Counted from the first letter of the stretch, positions 43,240 through 55,319 are shown. The stretch is 64,000 nt of DNA from Undaria pinnatifida (GCA_012845835.1 JABAKD010000004.1:7882409-7946408), one strand, 5' to 3'. Notes: generated from the sequence alone by a model not told the origin. Translations and numbers: made by a program.

Positions 43240-45700
43240 TCAAAGGCAAAAACCTTGCTCGCGTTCGTCTTGCTGTTGCTGTTGCTGTTGATGTTGCTGC
43301 CGATGTTGCTGAAAAGACTCGTCATCTCTTGTCGTCGTCGCTTTTGAAGCGCAGGAGAAACTTCGTGCAGATGTCGATGATTTTGCTGCAGATGTTATTG
43401 GAAGCTTTTGATGATGATGATGATGATTGCGATGATCGACCATTTTTCGTAATCTCCGCGCCTTGGTACTGCTCGTAGCGGGCAGTTTACCGGCTTGCTG
43501 CTGTTGTCGTTGCCGATGTTTGCAATGCCAGCGAGCTGATGCTTTAGTGTTGGCGATTATCAATGTAGACTCAGGCGTAGCCCTGATCAGGAGTGCTGGT
43601 ATCCTGTCCTTTCGCGGTCGTTGGACTTTGGTACTGCTCGTGGCGGGCTGTGTTTCAGCTTACTGTTGTGGCTGGTGGTGTTTCATGCCCGAAAAAAATG
43701 CGGTGCAGGAAACCCTCTGTGCCCCCAGTGCTCAAGAATGCCTGGTAAAAACATCAAATCCCGATGCTGTGTCGTTTTGCGCGCTGTTTGCGGCAAATTC
43801 TACAGAGTTCGTTGCACGCTTTGGTTTGTAGACTCAAAAAACCATTTAGCTCGTACAGAACGGGCTTGGTATGCTAGCAGCCATGTATTTGGTGGTAGCC
43901 GTGGTGAGGATCTTGTCGAGCTGGCGCTGTGTTGGATTGTGGTTGGCGATGATGTTGTGTCTCCATGTGCATGATGGGAGCTTGGAGCGAAGCGCTAACC
44001 ATTTCCTTAGATTGTTCCCGGTATGATGCTACAGGTAGCTACGTTCTGGTTTTACCGTACGTACGAGACAGCAGTGAGGTAAGCTCCTGTGTTGTTTAAC
44101 GGTGGAGATGTCGTTGTTGTGGTGGGTGGAGTAGTAGTTCATGTTGTAGATGACATTACTTCTGGCGTGGCAAGTACTGCTGTTGTACGAGTTGTCGCTG
44201 ATGCCATCTAGTACCAGATGAAACTAATGCCGGGTGAAAGCTGCTGTGTGATGGGAGAGACGCCTATGATGTCGCCGATGCCTTTTCGATGGGACGTACT
44301 CGTAGAAGTACGGGTAGCAGTTGGTGACGTGTTATCGATGGTGGTAGTGTTGGCTGGTGCTTTTGATGTCGAATTGGGCCTAGACGATGGTAAGAGCAGT
44401 TGCCCTGTTTTGTTCCCTGTAAAACAGTGAATTTGCGGTTGCCATGTTGGCTTGTTCTGTGCATGGTGTATTGTGTGCAGTTTGAGCGGGTCATAACTGC
44501 TGTACACGCTTTGGGACGCCTCTCTGCTGTGAGCAGAGACCCGTGTGTCAGCTTAAGATAATGGAAATGAATATCGCAGAACTACGGGAGGTGTTGCTCC
44601 CGTGACAGGCTGTGTAGTGGCAGATGTGTCCGCCGGCGGTGTTTCCCCCGTGCTAGGCTGAGTGCCCGATTCGTCAACGTGCTGGCTAAGTGTAACAGTT
44701 CGCGTAGGTTTTCTTGCCATAGATGCTCGAGGACGAATATATTCCGGTTCGGGACATGGTCGTCCTTCCAGAATATCAGAGACCCGGAATGACCGAATTT
44801 GGAGGGTTTTCTCCGTGACATGGTCGTTAATCGTGCTGCTTGCATGGTAGCTTGGCAGCAGTCTAGACCTTGCTGTACGCGAAGTTGCGTGATCGCAGTT
44901 GAGCATAATTCGACGTGTGGAAACGTGAAGACATCCCGTGGAGGTGCAATGCTCCGTTTCTCCGAGTCTGATATATACTTGTAGTGTGGAAGCGTCAAGC
45001 AGATATTGCATAATTATGTCCGAGTTCGAAACATGCTTTTAGCTTTGTAAGCGTTAAAGCAGAAGCCGGAGATGAAAAATGCCCCTTTTTGGCAGAATTG
45101 CCGACGAACTTGCAGCACGTCAACAGCTTTTGGTCTTCTCGTCTTATTGTATAAATTCCACGATAACGAATTCGTTTACGTACTTCGTACTACTGGGTAG
45201 CGTGAAGAACAGGTTTTAATAACGACCTTCGCGCGTACGATAGCGCTCGCGAACCTGGACTCCCTACCTGCTACATGCGTGATAGAGCGCTAGCATAGTC
45301 TTGCTACCTGCTTCTCGCGTAAAGCGTGAAATCAATCTCATATCTCGAATATCCCTGGTGGACTTGGTGCACTCGTAGATGCGAGGCCTCTCTTGTGTAC
45401 CGCTGGGGTCGTATCATTGGACATTTTATCTTACATAAACTATTGAATACATTTTGTCAGGGAGTTCAGTTGTCATTATTGGCGTTGCTTGTGAGCTCTT
45501 GAGATCTTGATTTACGAACGGGAAGGTCCATGGTCGACGATGGCACTTTCCCGTGCGACAACGAACGAACTATTGCATTGTGGACAAACGCACTCCGATC
45601 CTACGAGGGGAAGTTCTCGGAGCTGACACCACCGGGCTCGCGGTCGCGCGAATCGGTACAATTTAATTGAATAGTGTAAGTTCTGCTTACTGCCCAAAAC
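43240..45700. other. No convincing gene; GTT/GAT-biased sequence
   Basis: From 43262 to about 44420 the plus strand is rich in GTT, GCT and GAT trinucleotides. The reverse frames give Q/H-rich runs and the forward frames V/G-rich runs. A TTGGTACTGCTCGTRGCGGGC box occurs at about 43463 and 43627. A minus-strand frame at 44553-45011 ends in a T/P-rich segment but shows no domain. Confidence 0.35.
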
Positions 45701-45745
45701 GTGACCCTTTTTTTTCGGAGGCCAGAAGGCACTGTTTTTCGTGCT

Positions 45746-46715
45746 GGTGTGGAACACCATCCGGAAGCAATGGGATACCCTACAGCAGCGAGAGTAGCGC
45801 AAGCGCAGGGATCTGACGGAGTCCATTCTGCAAATTGGGGCAAACCGAGAGGTGGAGGCCGAGCAGGCGGCCGGCTGAAGCCGGTAATCAAGGTGACGAT
45901 CAGGGGAGATAGACCGCCTAGGTTGGGTGGGGATGTTGTTACCTTCGAAGATATGCGTGAATTCCTCGTTACCTACTCGGAGCACGAGCAGCAGATGCAT
46001 ATCACGAATCAAGATGGGGGAAACCGGGTTCCCGCGAGGAGGCGACAGCTGATAGATTCGGCGACCCAAATGATGGTGGCTGATGAGTTCTACGATGGAA
46101 AACCCTGGGTCGGCCCCTCCGAGGAGGAGATAATGCAAGGGCTCAAAGCTTTTCTGGCGTTGATATGCGGCAAACGAGTGATGAGGATTTTTGCCGCCAG
46201 ATATTCCGTGTGCTGAAGATGGATGCGAGCGTGCCGGTAGATAGCAGGGTGTTCATGCAAAAACGTGCCCTGCGGAAATACCTTGCTGACAGCGGGTTCA
46301 CGGAGGTGGTGAGCCCCGACATTCGGCAGTACACGCTAAAGCATGGCAAGGTGCTGGTTGAGGCAATACCGGCGGGATTCGAGCCACTCGAGTTCCGCCG
46401 CAGAGTGGAAAAAAAATTGCGTTTCGATCTCGTAGCGCATGACCCTGACGCGTTGTTCAACATTATTGCCAAGCAACAACGGGACCAAGCTGTAATTGGG
46501 GCCAATGATGCTGAACGTCGGCAAACAGCAAAACGGCGTGACGCTAGGTCGATGGCTGCTGCGGGGACCAAGCCGCAGGAAAGTACTGCTGACGGGCACG
46601 ACTCACGCGAGAGTGCCAAGGCTGCTGGTGTGAAAGCAGAACGGAACCGTCGGTACGGCAAGTGCTTTAAGAGTGGCAAGCAAGGTCACAAGAAGCGGGA
46701 CTGCCCCCAAGCCAG
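45746..46715 (+). pseudogene. Gypsy-type Gag, frameshifted, zinc knuckle Cys lost
   Basis: The first frame (to about 46175) reads GGDVVTFEDMREFLVTYSEH and then EEEIMQGLKAFLALICGK. A one-base shift near 46170-46200 continues it as DEDFCRQIFRVLKMDASV, then KKLRFDLVAHDPDALFNII. The knuckle at about 46662-46703 reads CFKSGKQGHKKRDC. The second cysteine of the CCHC pattern is serine (AGT where TGT is expected). Gag would bind element RNA and build particles. Downstream the frame runs into a basic stretch and stops. Confidence 0.72.
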
Positions 46716-46880
46716 CAAGGTAAGTCGGGCAAAGGTGTCCATGGCCAAAGCCACGGCCAGAACCCCCGACAGCAGCAGTCCAAAAACGGTCCCGCTCAGC
46801 CTACCCGGAGCAAGACAACAGGGGTGGGCCCTGCGTCTGCCACCCCTCAAGATAGTGGGTACTAGACCGCCTCAAAAGCG

Positions 46881-48034
46881 GTGGTTACGAAGGCCGAACC
46901 CGCCGCGCCTGAAGCGTCTACACGGAATAACGAAGACTACGTGTACATTTGCGTGCCGCGGGAGAAGATGGCGCCAGTGGATAACGGGCTCACCGAGACA
47001 GTGCAGCACCAGGTTTCACAAAGCGCTGGACCACAGAATGCAGCCCCAATTCTTCACGTCGTTCCGGTGCAGCCGCCGGAAACCGCGTCACAGCAATGGC
47101 GTGGAGATTCCAGCACCCTTTATTCCGCGCGTGTCGCGGTCGTACAGCCTGGCAGATGTGGTGACACGATCGTGGATTCGGTAGAAAACGAACCGCATAT
47201 GGAGGGCCTGACGCGGCATCTCGCATGGCATCTTGCGGTTGCCGGTGCTTCCTCGCCTTCTGAGATCAAGGTGTTCATATATTCTGTTTCAAACATCACA
47301 GCAATGTCGGAAGATCTGGTACAGGGCCTGCGGGGACAGCCGGGGATGACGAAAACCGCGTTAATGCAGGCGCTTGTTGGGCATGCGCGTGTGGTGACGT
47401 CGTTGGGCCAGGGGTGTGATATTGCGAGTGTGACGTTCAGACGTAATCGTGTCCACTCCACTTAGCGATCGATACTCCATTGGGACCAATCTGATTTACC
47501 AGGCCGTTTATCGGGCTCCCTGGGGAGGGCGATGTGGTCATCACCGGGCAGAAGACGCTAAGAGAGAAACTCGGCATCGACGTCATGGCGCAACCTAAGG
47601 CCTCTGTACTGAAGGCACAAGGGCTTCAAGACGGCGCTGGGATGGAGTATACACCTCGTTCTGTGGGCGAGCCCAAGGGTGGTTCTGTGTTGCCAGCATC
47701 GATATCTGTCAAAGCGTTCGTGTCGGGCGGTGGCGCGCCAGGCGACGTGAACGATGAGGTAGCGCTGACGCTGCCGTCTCAACGACCCATGATATTCCAT
47801 GATTCCGAGATGGAAATGCGAGATCGTGCGGGCGCGTTGGAAACGGATGTCAATAACGCTGTTGACCATGACGCCCCGCCGGAATGTGCCAAGGTGCTGC
47901 GCAATATCGTTTTTCGCACGCACCTTGACGTGTTATGTCGGGCGTTGTCGGGTGACACACCTGCACACAAGAAGCCTGGGGCGGCCCGGTATCATTCAGG
48001 GGCAAGGGTGGTGCGGGCGAAGCCCTCACCTTGA
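46881..48034 (+). pseudogene. Gypsy-type protease and pre-RT spacer, active site lost
   Basis: About 47267-47311 reads VFIYSVSNITAMSEDLV. In retropepsins of this type the site is D-S-G followed by a small residue and later a T-x-MS; here D is Y (TAT) and G is V (GTT), so catalysis is lost. After a stop at 47465 a shifted frame reads PGEGDVVITGQKTLREKLG and GIDVMAQPKASVLKAQG, the second half of the domain and the linker. LDVLCRALSGDTPAH and GARVVRAKPSP near 47925-48030 are the approach to RT. The RT itself is absent. Confidence 0.65.
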
Positions 48035-48240
48035 CGTACGGCAGAGTCGTGATCCGACTGCCGCTCGGTTGTGACGACGAGCTTGTCGTCAAGGTCGCCT
48101 GGGAAGGGCCGACGGAGGCGGAGAGCTCCTGGGAGCCGGTGTCGCTCGTGCTTGATGGCGTGCAGGCCGTGCTGCAAAAATAGCTCAAGGCGCTGCCGCT
48201 GAAGACAGATCAGAATCGGGGACTCGTACAGCAGTATGGG
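48033..48240 (+). pseudogene. Chromodomain-like C-terminus of Gypsy pol
   Basis: The frame from 48033 reads ELVVKVAWEGPTEAESSWEP and then VSLVLDGVQAVLQK, a chromodomain-like end (W-E-x-x-x-x-E/S-S-W-E-P). After a TAG it continues LKALPLKTDQNRGLVQQYGL. In intact elements this end follows integrase and can guide insertion to chromatin. Confidence 0.55.
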
Positions 48241-48474
48241 CTACGTTTTTTATCATATTGTGATCTGGGGGGATCATGAATTCTGCGTTGCTGATTCTCG
48301 GTTTTATCAAAATTTTGAATATTTCGAGACATTTGTTCCGACTTGGAATTTCTGCGCCGGGCGCTGATAGCACCTGACGCAGCCACAGCTGGTGGTTTAT
48401 CGTCGAGGCTGTGTGTGGACAGAGCATGTTCGGGGTTGATGCTTCCGTTTCCCCCCCCCCGCTACATTTCCCCC

Positions 48475-48905
48475 ACCCCCTCCCCCACAAGAAGGATTTA
48501 TAGTTTCCACGCACAAATCGAGCTGCCCCACCTGTCCCTCCCCCCCCTCCCCTCTTGCCGCCCCCCCTTTTGATTAAAATCAGGTCCCAACGTGCTTAAA
48601 ATCTCCGCCCTCCCCTCGGCGGTTATTCGATTTACAGGATTCACTTCATAAACTGATGCATTTCCTTCCACAGCTGTCAGGTATTGTCCCCCTCAGAAAC
48701 AAGTTTATAGTTTCCACGAACAGTCTGCTTAACATCACCCTGTTGACCCTCATAGCTACACTGTAGTTGCAAGGGGAGTCGCCGACCTATATCCTTAATG
48801 AGGACACACAACCCGTAATACCCGCGATCGGAGTATCACACATAGCTTGCAAATATTAGTTTCGACAAAATATTCGATCTCACAGCTGGAGTGTATTTCA
48901 ATTTC
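48475..48905 (-). repeat. Rep-1 copy
   Basis: Reversed, it begins ACACTCCAGCTGTGAGATCG (48896 leftward) and contains GCGGGTATTACGGG, GGTCGGCGACTCCCCTTGCA and GGAAACTATAAA boxes. Its G/C tract lies at 48450-48485 and 48540-48570. The segment 48263-48474 has no gene. Confidence 0.75.
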
Positions 48906-49019
48906 AGTAATACATATATCAACGCCCCCTCCTTCCCCACCACCCGCACCATCGCCTAGATCTAGCACCACGCGTATAGCAAACCCCTACATCTATGCGA
49001 CCTAAAGCCCCTCCACCCC

Positions 49020-49690
49020 CCCCCCCCCTCGCCCACCCCCCACCTCTCCACCCCCCCACCCCACCCCCACCCTCTCGAACACTCCGCCCTCTACTCACTG
49101 GTTGTACGACTTACAAGATATACATGATAAACTGGTGCATTTTTTCCAAAACCGTCACATTTTCCCCTTAAAGGATGTAAAGTTTCCACGCACAGATTGA
49201 GCTGCCCCGACCGTCCCGCCCCCCGCCCGTCCCGCCCCCCGCCCCCCCCATGATAAACTGGTGCATTCTTTCCAAAACCGTCATATTTATTCCCTTGAAG
49301 GATTTATAGTTTCCACGCACAAATTGAGCTGCCCCACCCGTTCCCCCCCCCCTCCCCCGCTCCCTTTTGTTCGAAACCAGGCCCCCCCATCCTTGAAAGC
49401 TCCGCTCTCCCCTCACCGGTTGTTCAATCACTTGTTAAACTGATGCATTTCCTTCCACAGCTGTCAGATTTTTGTCCACCTCTGAAACGGAATTTATAGA
49501 TTCTGCGCACAGACAGATTAAGATCACCCTGTTGACCCTGACAGCTACACTGTAGTTGCAGGGGGAGTCGCCGACCAATATGCTTAATGAGGATACACAA
49601 CCCGTAATACCCGCGATCGGAGTATCACACACAGCTTGCAAAGATGATTTTCGACAAAATATTTTTTTCTCACAGCTGGGGTGTTTATTA
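49020..49690 (-). repeat. Rep-1 copy with three internal units
   Basis: Reversed, it begins ACCCCAGCTGTGAG (49685 leftward) and carries the GGTCGGCGACTCCCCCTGCA box and three units each with a TGCGYGGAAACTNT box (near 49500, 49310 and 49190) separated by G/C-only tracts. It is the longest and most regular copy. Confidence 0.75.
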
Positions 49691-50011
49691 TTTTTTTAAT
49701 ATATTCATGAGCCGAAATAATTTCGCCCGAAAAAACTTTAACGAAGTGCGTTTAAAGGTCTACTATCTATGTCATTTGTTTGGTAATAAATGCGTGAACA
49801 TACGCCCGAAGACCACTTGACCAAGTGCGTGTAGACGTCGTTTGAAGAAATGTCACCTACATCAAATACTAAAAGGGTGGAGCAATAATAATTCTTACCT
49901 CCGGCAAAGACAAGCGCAACTACATTTTCGCCTGACGCGAACACAACTAATTGCGCGGCCTCAAACGCGTATTGCGCTGGGCGCATCACGGCTTTTTTTT
50001 TGTGTATAGCC

Positions 50012-50350
50012 GTAGCTGTATGACGATAGACTCTCCCAGCCCTACTATGCCGGACGGAGCACGTAGGGCTTTCGCCAACCAGGCAGATATTTCTTGCACC
50101 AAGCCCGAAGCGCCGCGAGGTGTTCGGCGAGTCGCATGGAGGCTGAACTGCATCCTTCCAAGACCCGCTCGTAAGACGTACTTCGATACCGCGTGCTTAC
50201 TTTTTTGCTTCTGGATGACAGCACCATTAAGCTAAGCTTTTTCTAGGGTGGTCACTCCAGACACGGCAATGAATGGGTGTTACTATGTAACTGCCTCGTG
50301 GTGCCTTACCATATTCGCACTACGTGGTGCGATCATTCTTCTTGTGCGAC
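50012..50350 (-). repeat. R290 repeat, probable LINE 3' end, copy 2
   Basis: It matches 38088-38402. On the minus strand its end is followed within about 12 bp by a run of nine A (plus-strand T run at 49993-50001), as expected of a LINE 3' end with a poly(A) tail. No LINE coding sequence remains upstream. About 1.1 kb to the right (50351-51432) shows no gene apart from the tRNA-like relic. Confidence 0.55.
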
Positions 50351-50622
50351 GTTAGAGGGTTCTCCACCAGACCTCGCGCAATATAACTTACCGTGCCTGT
50401 CAGCGAAACCAGATTTTTGTTTCCGTTTGGCATAATTGGCGTTTCTTGACGGCATCAGCTCTATATCGCACGCGGTTTCTTTCCCGAGGTGTCTCTATGC
50501 ACCCGGCATCTTTTATGCTCATGTAAACATACCGAAACATATTATATTTTAAATTTCTGCCAGAAAACGTATTTTTTTATAGGAAAAACTAATCGCCGAA
50601 TTCCTATCAGAAAAACAGCAAA

Positions 50623-50697
50623 ATGCGGATTCAAACGCGCGACCAACAATCCATCAACGTGAGCCTCTCGGCATTAGGCCACTGTGTATGGCACCCC
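50623..50697 (-). other. tRNA-like relic
   Basis: The minus strand reads an A-box-like GTGGCCTAATGCCGAGAGGC and, 30 bp later, GCGCGTTTGAATCCGC (a B-box with TTTGAATCC for TTCGAATCC). I could not pair a full cloverleaf or an anticodon stem, so a decayed tRNA or SINE head is more likely than a working tRNA. Confidence 0.25.
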
Positions 50698-51432
50698 GAT
50701 GTAGGCCATAAATCTTGATATCTACAAGATTCGACTAGAATAACATCTGTGTACCCTGAATGTGAAGACGAAAGCTGATTCTGACTATTTCCAACATCGG
50801 AAATTCCAGCGAAAAGGGGTGTTTCGTTCCGATCTCAGGCCAAGATCGGGACAAGGTTTTTCTTCTCCAGATAGATGTTGCCTCATGTTTAGGCCGCAAC
50901 GTTGCCCCTACGCCCACACGCGCACATAATATAAGGATTTCGCGAAGATGCGGCACCCCCCTGGGGCACTTGCCGAGCAGCTGCCGCTTGGCCCTCGCGC
51001 ACCTTGATCGCCATGGTCCGCAGCGTGCTGTGGCGCCGCGGCGCCTTTGTGTATATTTCGGGTTTCGAAGTCGCACAACCACCCGTCTACAATATATATT
51101 GAACATTGTTGTTAGCTTCTGCATCTAGACTCGTTTTTTACCATACACACCGTTTGGAAACTTTACGTCGTCATCTTCATCTTTAGACGTTGAAACGAAT
51201 ACCAGGAACATTTGTGACCTGGATCGGGGTACCATAAGCAATGGACTTGGCAATAGAACAACATTTTTTCACTTCGAAAACACTAAGTATTGACCGAGGA
51301 GATAAGCTTCGAAAATGTGTATCGTCCGTTATTCCCATACGATGCACCTACAATCGTCTAAATTTTAAAACATGTATCTCCCCGGTCGACACTTGCTGCT
51401 TTCGAAAAAGAAAAAAATCAATCTTTTCGTAG

Positions 51433-51648
51433 GAAAGTGTTATTTGGAAGGCGTGGAAGGGATTATGATTTAACAGACGAATATTTGTCGATTGTTTCGA
51501 GACGAAACAATTGGATAGCCAGACAGCAGCGACAGAAGAGCTGTCGCGTTTGCCAGAGACGGCCGCCTGGGGCACGGGAGAGCAACAGCGCGTGGCACCG
51601 TAGGATTGAACGGAGTCAAGCAGCGTGCCCATTAGAACTGGTGGACTT
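51433..51648 (+). repeat. 5' terminal repeat of DIRS-like copy B
   Basis: GCGTGGAAGGGATTATGATT, GATAGCCAGACAGCAGCGAC, GACGGCCGCCTGGGGCACGG and GTAGGATTGAACGGAGT each have close counterparts in the same order at 58685-58908. Confidence 0.78.
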
Positions 51649-51653
51649 TCAGC

Positions 51654-53163
51654 ATGGGGGACGCCAACTCGGGCGGGCCAGTGGACGAGGGACACGGGCA
51701 TATCGAGGTGAGAGAGGTGCGAGTGGACGCTGCAGTCGTCCCCGCGCAGGTCCTCAAGGCAACGGCGTGGAACCCATCCCGGCCGTTGCAGCAGCAGACT
51801 CAGCAATCGTGGCCCTTCTGCAGGAGTTGCTGCCGAGTCAACAGGCGATCGCTGCGCGCCTGACAAACGTCGTGAACAATCACGCGAATGCCCAGCTCCA
51901 GCAGCACCAACAAGCGTACCCGACCCACCAGCCCCTGCAACCAGCCCTCTAGCTGGCAGGAGGCATCGCCGACAGCATGGCATCCGTGACGAAAGACGCT
52001 ATACAGCAGGCTACGGTCACCGCAGTCGTTACGGCAAACGCCAAGCAGGTGGCTGACTTCTGTCGGGCCAACGAAGGGCAAACATTGTTCATCCCCCGCG
52101 GCGGCTTTGACATCTCGGAGGAAAAAATCGAAGATCACTAGTGATTGTGCTCGATACCGTGGCCCACGGTTCCGACGCTGTGCTAAAACAGCTGAAGGCC
52201 GTGTCCGAATTCGTGGTCGTGGATTCCCCCGCCCCCGTGACAATATGGGAGACGCCGAGGGCCATGCCCGCTGAGATTCACTTCGCTACCTTCGTAGCTG
52301 TGCTCATGGAGACCACCTTGAGTACGGGATAGAAGGCGCTCCACCCCTACGCAAGCCGAGGGTCGCTACGTTGCGCTCGGAGATTAAAAAGACGCAGAAA
52401 CTGGTGGAGGTGTATCTACGTCACCATTTCAAACCCTGGCGGAGCACTTGGCGAAGGTTTGACAGCTACTGCTTCCTTCAAGCATGAACATCGGCCTGCA
52501 CGAAGGCGTGAAAGCGCTTGCGGTGCAGGGAGGCGAGCTTTACAGGAAGCACACCTACGCTGCGCCAGCCCTAGGAACAGGGAATTCAATGGTCACCCCC
52601 ACCTTAACAAATTGGGGCACGGCGACGAGTCTAGCCTCGCGGAGCGCTCAGCTCACTGGAAGCCGAATGCAGCGGGCACGAGCAGGGTAAAATAAAATTG
52701 AGTGCCAGGCACAGGTGGGCAGCGGGCAGCCCCCGATCAGGGCCGAGCCGGGCGGCGGGGAGTCACCCCCTTCAAAGCCCGGATGCAGCACTCGAAGAGA
52801 CCTGCGAGGCTGCGTGACTACTCGTGGCGTGGCCTCTGTTGCGAGAGGCCCATATGTTCGTTTGCACACGACCAGGGTGCCGGGACAGCCACGCAGCAGC
52901 AGCTGCAGCCGCAGGTGCTGCCACCGCCGCCACCCCCTCCGCCGATGCCGCCGCCGCCGCTGCAACAGCAGCATACCCAACCGGCAGCGGAAGCAGGGGC
53001 AGGGGGGGAAGAGGGTGCGGAGCAGGAGGGTCGCGGCCGAACCCCGTACGCTTTTGCAGGGACTACGTGTCCACTGGCAAGGGTGGCGGGGGAAAGGACA
53101 ATGGCGGTAACAATTGACAGGACGGGCTCGGCCGACCGTGAGGGCGGCAGGGGCGAGAGATAA
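51654..53163 (+). pseudogene. ORF1 (Gag-like) of DIRS-like copy B
   Basis: An ATG at 51654 follows the 5' terminal repeat and opens MGDANSGGPVDEGHGHIEV; a frameshift near 51800 continues it as LLQELLPSQQAIAARLTNVV and a Q-rich stretch. After a TAG, VTKDAIQQATVTAVVTANAK and then FVVVDSPAPVTIWETP are read with another shift at 52140. The end is A/P/Q- and G/R-rich (52880-53120) with a CERPICSFAHDQG segment that may be the remains of a zinc finger. Position, Q/P-rich composition and location before RT suggest Gag, but no diagnostic Gag motif is seen. Confidence 0.5.
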
Positions 53164-53464
53164 GGATTATCTTTGCAGACGCTGAGAGGTCCGTGGGACG
53201 TCGCAAAGCACCCATACCCGCGTCGGTGACGCCGGCCTAGTTCAATGGTGAGAATCATTTGTCGAGAGGCAAAAGCAGTGCAGTACGCAGCGAAAAGTCT
53301 AAAGCAGAGTTTGGGCAATCGCCTCGGCGGCAGGAAAAACAGCGCGGTTACAACAGTAGAGTGGCTCAATCGTTCCAATCAAGCAGGCAAACCCCGCACG
53401 CGTCGGAGGTGCAAGTTAGATCAATCCAGAAATCGAACGTTTCGGTAACCTCAGCGCAAGAAAA
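53164..53464 (+). other. Segment between Gag-like region and 93-bp array
   Basis: One frame is open from about 53259 into the array and reads a basic S/Q-rich peptide ending SAQEKSEQQAYCEQRRR. That makes the CEQRRR frame of the array the best candidate for translation. The corresponding part of copy A lies outside the window. Confidence 0.45.
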
Positions 53465-54575
53465 GTCAGAACAGCAGGCGTATTGTGAGCAGAGACGAAG
53501 GTTGCCAAAATGCTTCAGACGGAACGGACATCGCTGGGGCGGAACTCTCACACCACAGCATCAATCAGCAGGCTTTGTGGGAGCAGAGACGAAGTTTGCC
53601 ATATACTGCGAACATCGGTGGTGTGGAACTCTCACATCACAGCACAGGACAGCAGGTTTCGTATGAACCGAGACGAATGTCGCCCTATTTCGCGACCCGG
53701 CCAGTTATCGGTGGAACGGAACTCTCACCCGACAGCGCAGAACAGGAGGCTGTGTGTGAGCAGAGACGAAGCTTACAATATTTCGCGAATCGATCAGTTC
53801 TCGGAGGTGCGGAACTCTCACACCACAGCACAGAACAGCAGGCTTTGTGTGAGCAGTGACGAAGGCTACCGTATCTCGCGAACCGACCAATATCGGTGGT
53901 GCAGAACTCTCACACCACAGCACAGAACAGCAGGCGTTGTGTGAGCAGAGACGAAGGTTGCCGTATTTCGCGAACCTAAACTACATTGGTGGTGCGGAAC
54001 TCTCACACCACAGCACAGAACAGCAGGCTTTGTGTGAGCAGAGAAGAAGGTTACCTTCTTTGCCGACCCGACCAGTTATCGCTGGTACCGAACTCTCACA
54101 TCACAGCGCAGAACCGCAGGGTTTGTGTGAGCATAGACGAAGGCTGCCGTATTTCGCGAACCCAAAATACATTGGTGGTGCGGAACTCTCACACCACCGC
54201 ACAGAACGGCATGCTTTGTGTGAGCAGAGACAAGGTTTACCTTATTTTGCGACATGACCAGTTATCGTTGGTACGGAACTCTCACACCACAGCACAGAAC
54301 GGCTGACTTTGTGTGAGCAGAGACGAAGCTTACCCTATTTCGCGAACCGACCAGATATCGGTGGTGCAGACCTCTCACACCACAGCACAGAACAGCAGGC
54401 TTCGTGTGAGTAGAGACGAAGATTTCTTTTTTCCGCGAACCGACCAGTTTTCGGTGATGCGGAATTCTTACACCACAGCAGCATAGAACAGAAGGCTTCG
54501 TATGAGCGGAGACGAACGTTACCTTATTTCGCAGACCAAACAGACGTTGGTAGGGCGAAACTCTCACACCACAGC
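53465..54575 (+). repeat. 93-bp (31-codon) tandem array in DIRS-like copy B
   Basis: About twelve units with starts spaced 89-96 bp (for example 53749, 53843, 53932, 54026, 54120, 54213, 54306, 54399). They share the GTGAGCAGAGACGAAGG and GGAACTCTCACACCACAGC cores of the array at 1-1260. Unit-to-unit changes include ATTGGTGGTGCGG in place of ATCGGTGGTGCGG in several units. Confidence 0.9.
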
Positions 54576-55313
54576 ACAGATAAGCAGGAGCAAAGGGCCA
54601 GAATACCCCACTTCCGCGCGAGTCGAAAAGCATCGATCGCGTAGACGACTCAAACCAGAACGACTGTTCACCCGTGCAGTACAGCAGATACCCTACAGAA
54701 GAAGCAGAAAGCACGCAATTGGAGTACACGCACAGAGCAGAGCGGACAGAGGGATCGCGAAGTCAAGGGCAAGTAGAGTCGCCAGTACAGCAGCCGGACT
54801 GAGTTGGCACGTTGGTACCGGTTGACGCGCGGAAGTGTGGTGGGTCAGCACGCTCACGGCTTCGCTTTTGGGAGACGCGCAGTCGAAAACGCACAGAACG
54901 CATGGTACAGCAGTGGCACGTTCACAAAGACGTACTTGGACAGGAAGACCTCGACTCACAAGAAAGAGCAGAACGTCTGTACAAGCTAGCCAACACTTGC
55001 ACAGCCATGATCCGAGAAAAACAAGGAGTCGTGGGAGACGTAGCTCGACTGATAGGAGGATCCTTGGTAGCACCACCGATAGACCTCGTACACATACAGC
55101 TGTACTCCTGAGATCTAAAGAGCGTCGGAGCAGTGGACGAGTTGGTCATGATAGTCTGCGGTGAACGCAGTAGCGTCCGGAGCGGATGTCGAGCGCGTGT
55201 TACAGTGCGGAAACCACAGCAGTGTCACCGAGCACTTGCCGGCTATTTGGAAAAACATCGGCGAAGACGTCGGGCGCCAAAAATGCACAGTGATAGGGAC
55301 ATCAGCTGCGCAC
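54576..55313 (+). pseudogene. Polyprotein segment upstream of RT, DIRS-like copy B (broken)
   Basis: Homologous to 1261-1984. It reads SKGPEYPTSARVEKHRSRRR in the first frame and later TCTAMIREKQGVVGDVARLI (about 54990-55050), where copy A has a TAG. Frameshifts near 55110 and 55160 break it before the 55320 insertion. Confidence 0.55.
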
Positions 55314-55319
55314 AAAATG

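Larger units (their letters stand above)
45701..48262 (+). mobile_element. Gypsy-type LTR retrotransposon relic, RT to integrase deleted
   Basis: The segment holds gag with a zinc knuckle, a retropepsin-like region, the spacer that normally precedes RT, and then directly a chromodomain-like C-terminus. The ~3 kb that should encode RT, RNase H and integrase are missing, with a junction near 48033. A G-rich tract at 48264-48273 (CTGGGGGGAT) could be the polypurine tract, but I find no LTR pair. Confidence 0.72.

Noticed and set aside
43240-43974. Q/H-rich and V/G-rich ORFs as possible regulatory protein exons
   Set aside because: They arise from GTT/GCT/GAT trinucleotide bias. No domain, start context or splice structure supports them.
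44553-45011. 152-codon minus-strand ORF with T/P-rich end
   Set aside because: A second long minus frame overlaps it, and no domain or homology is recognisable; kept only as a remark.
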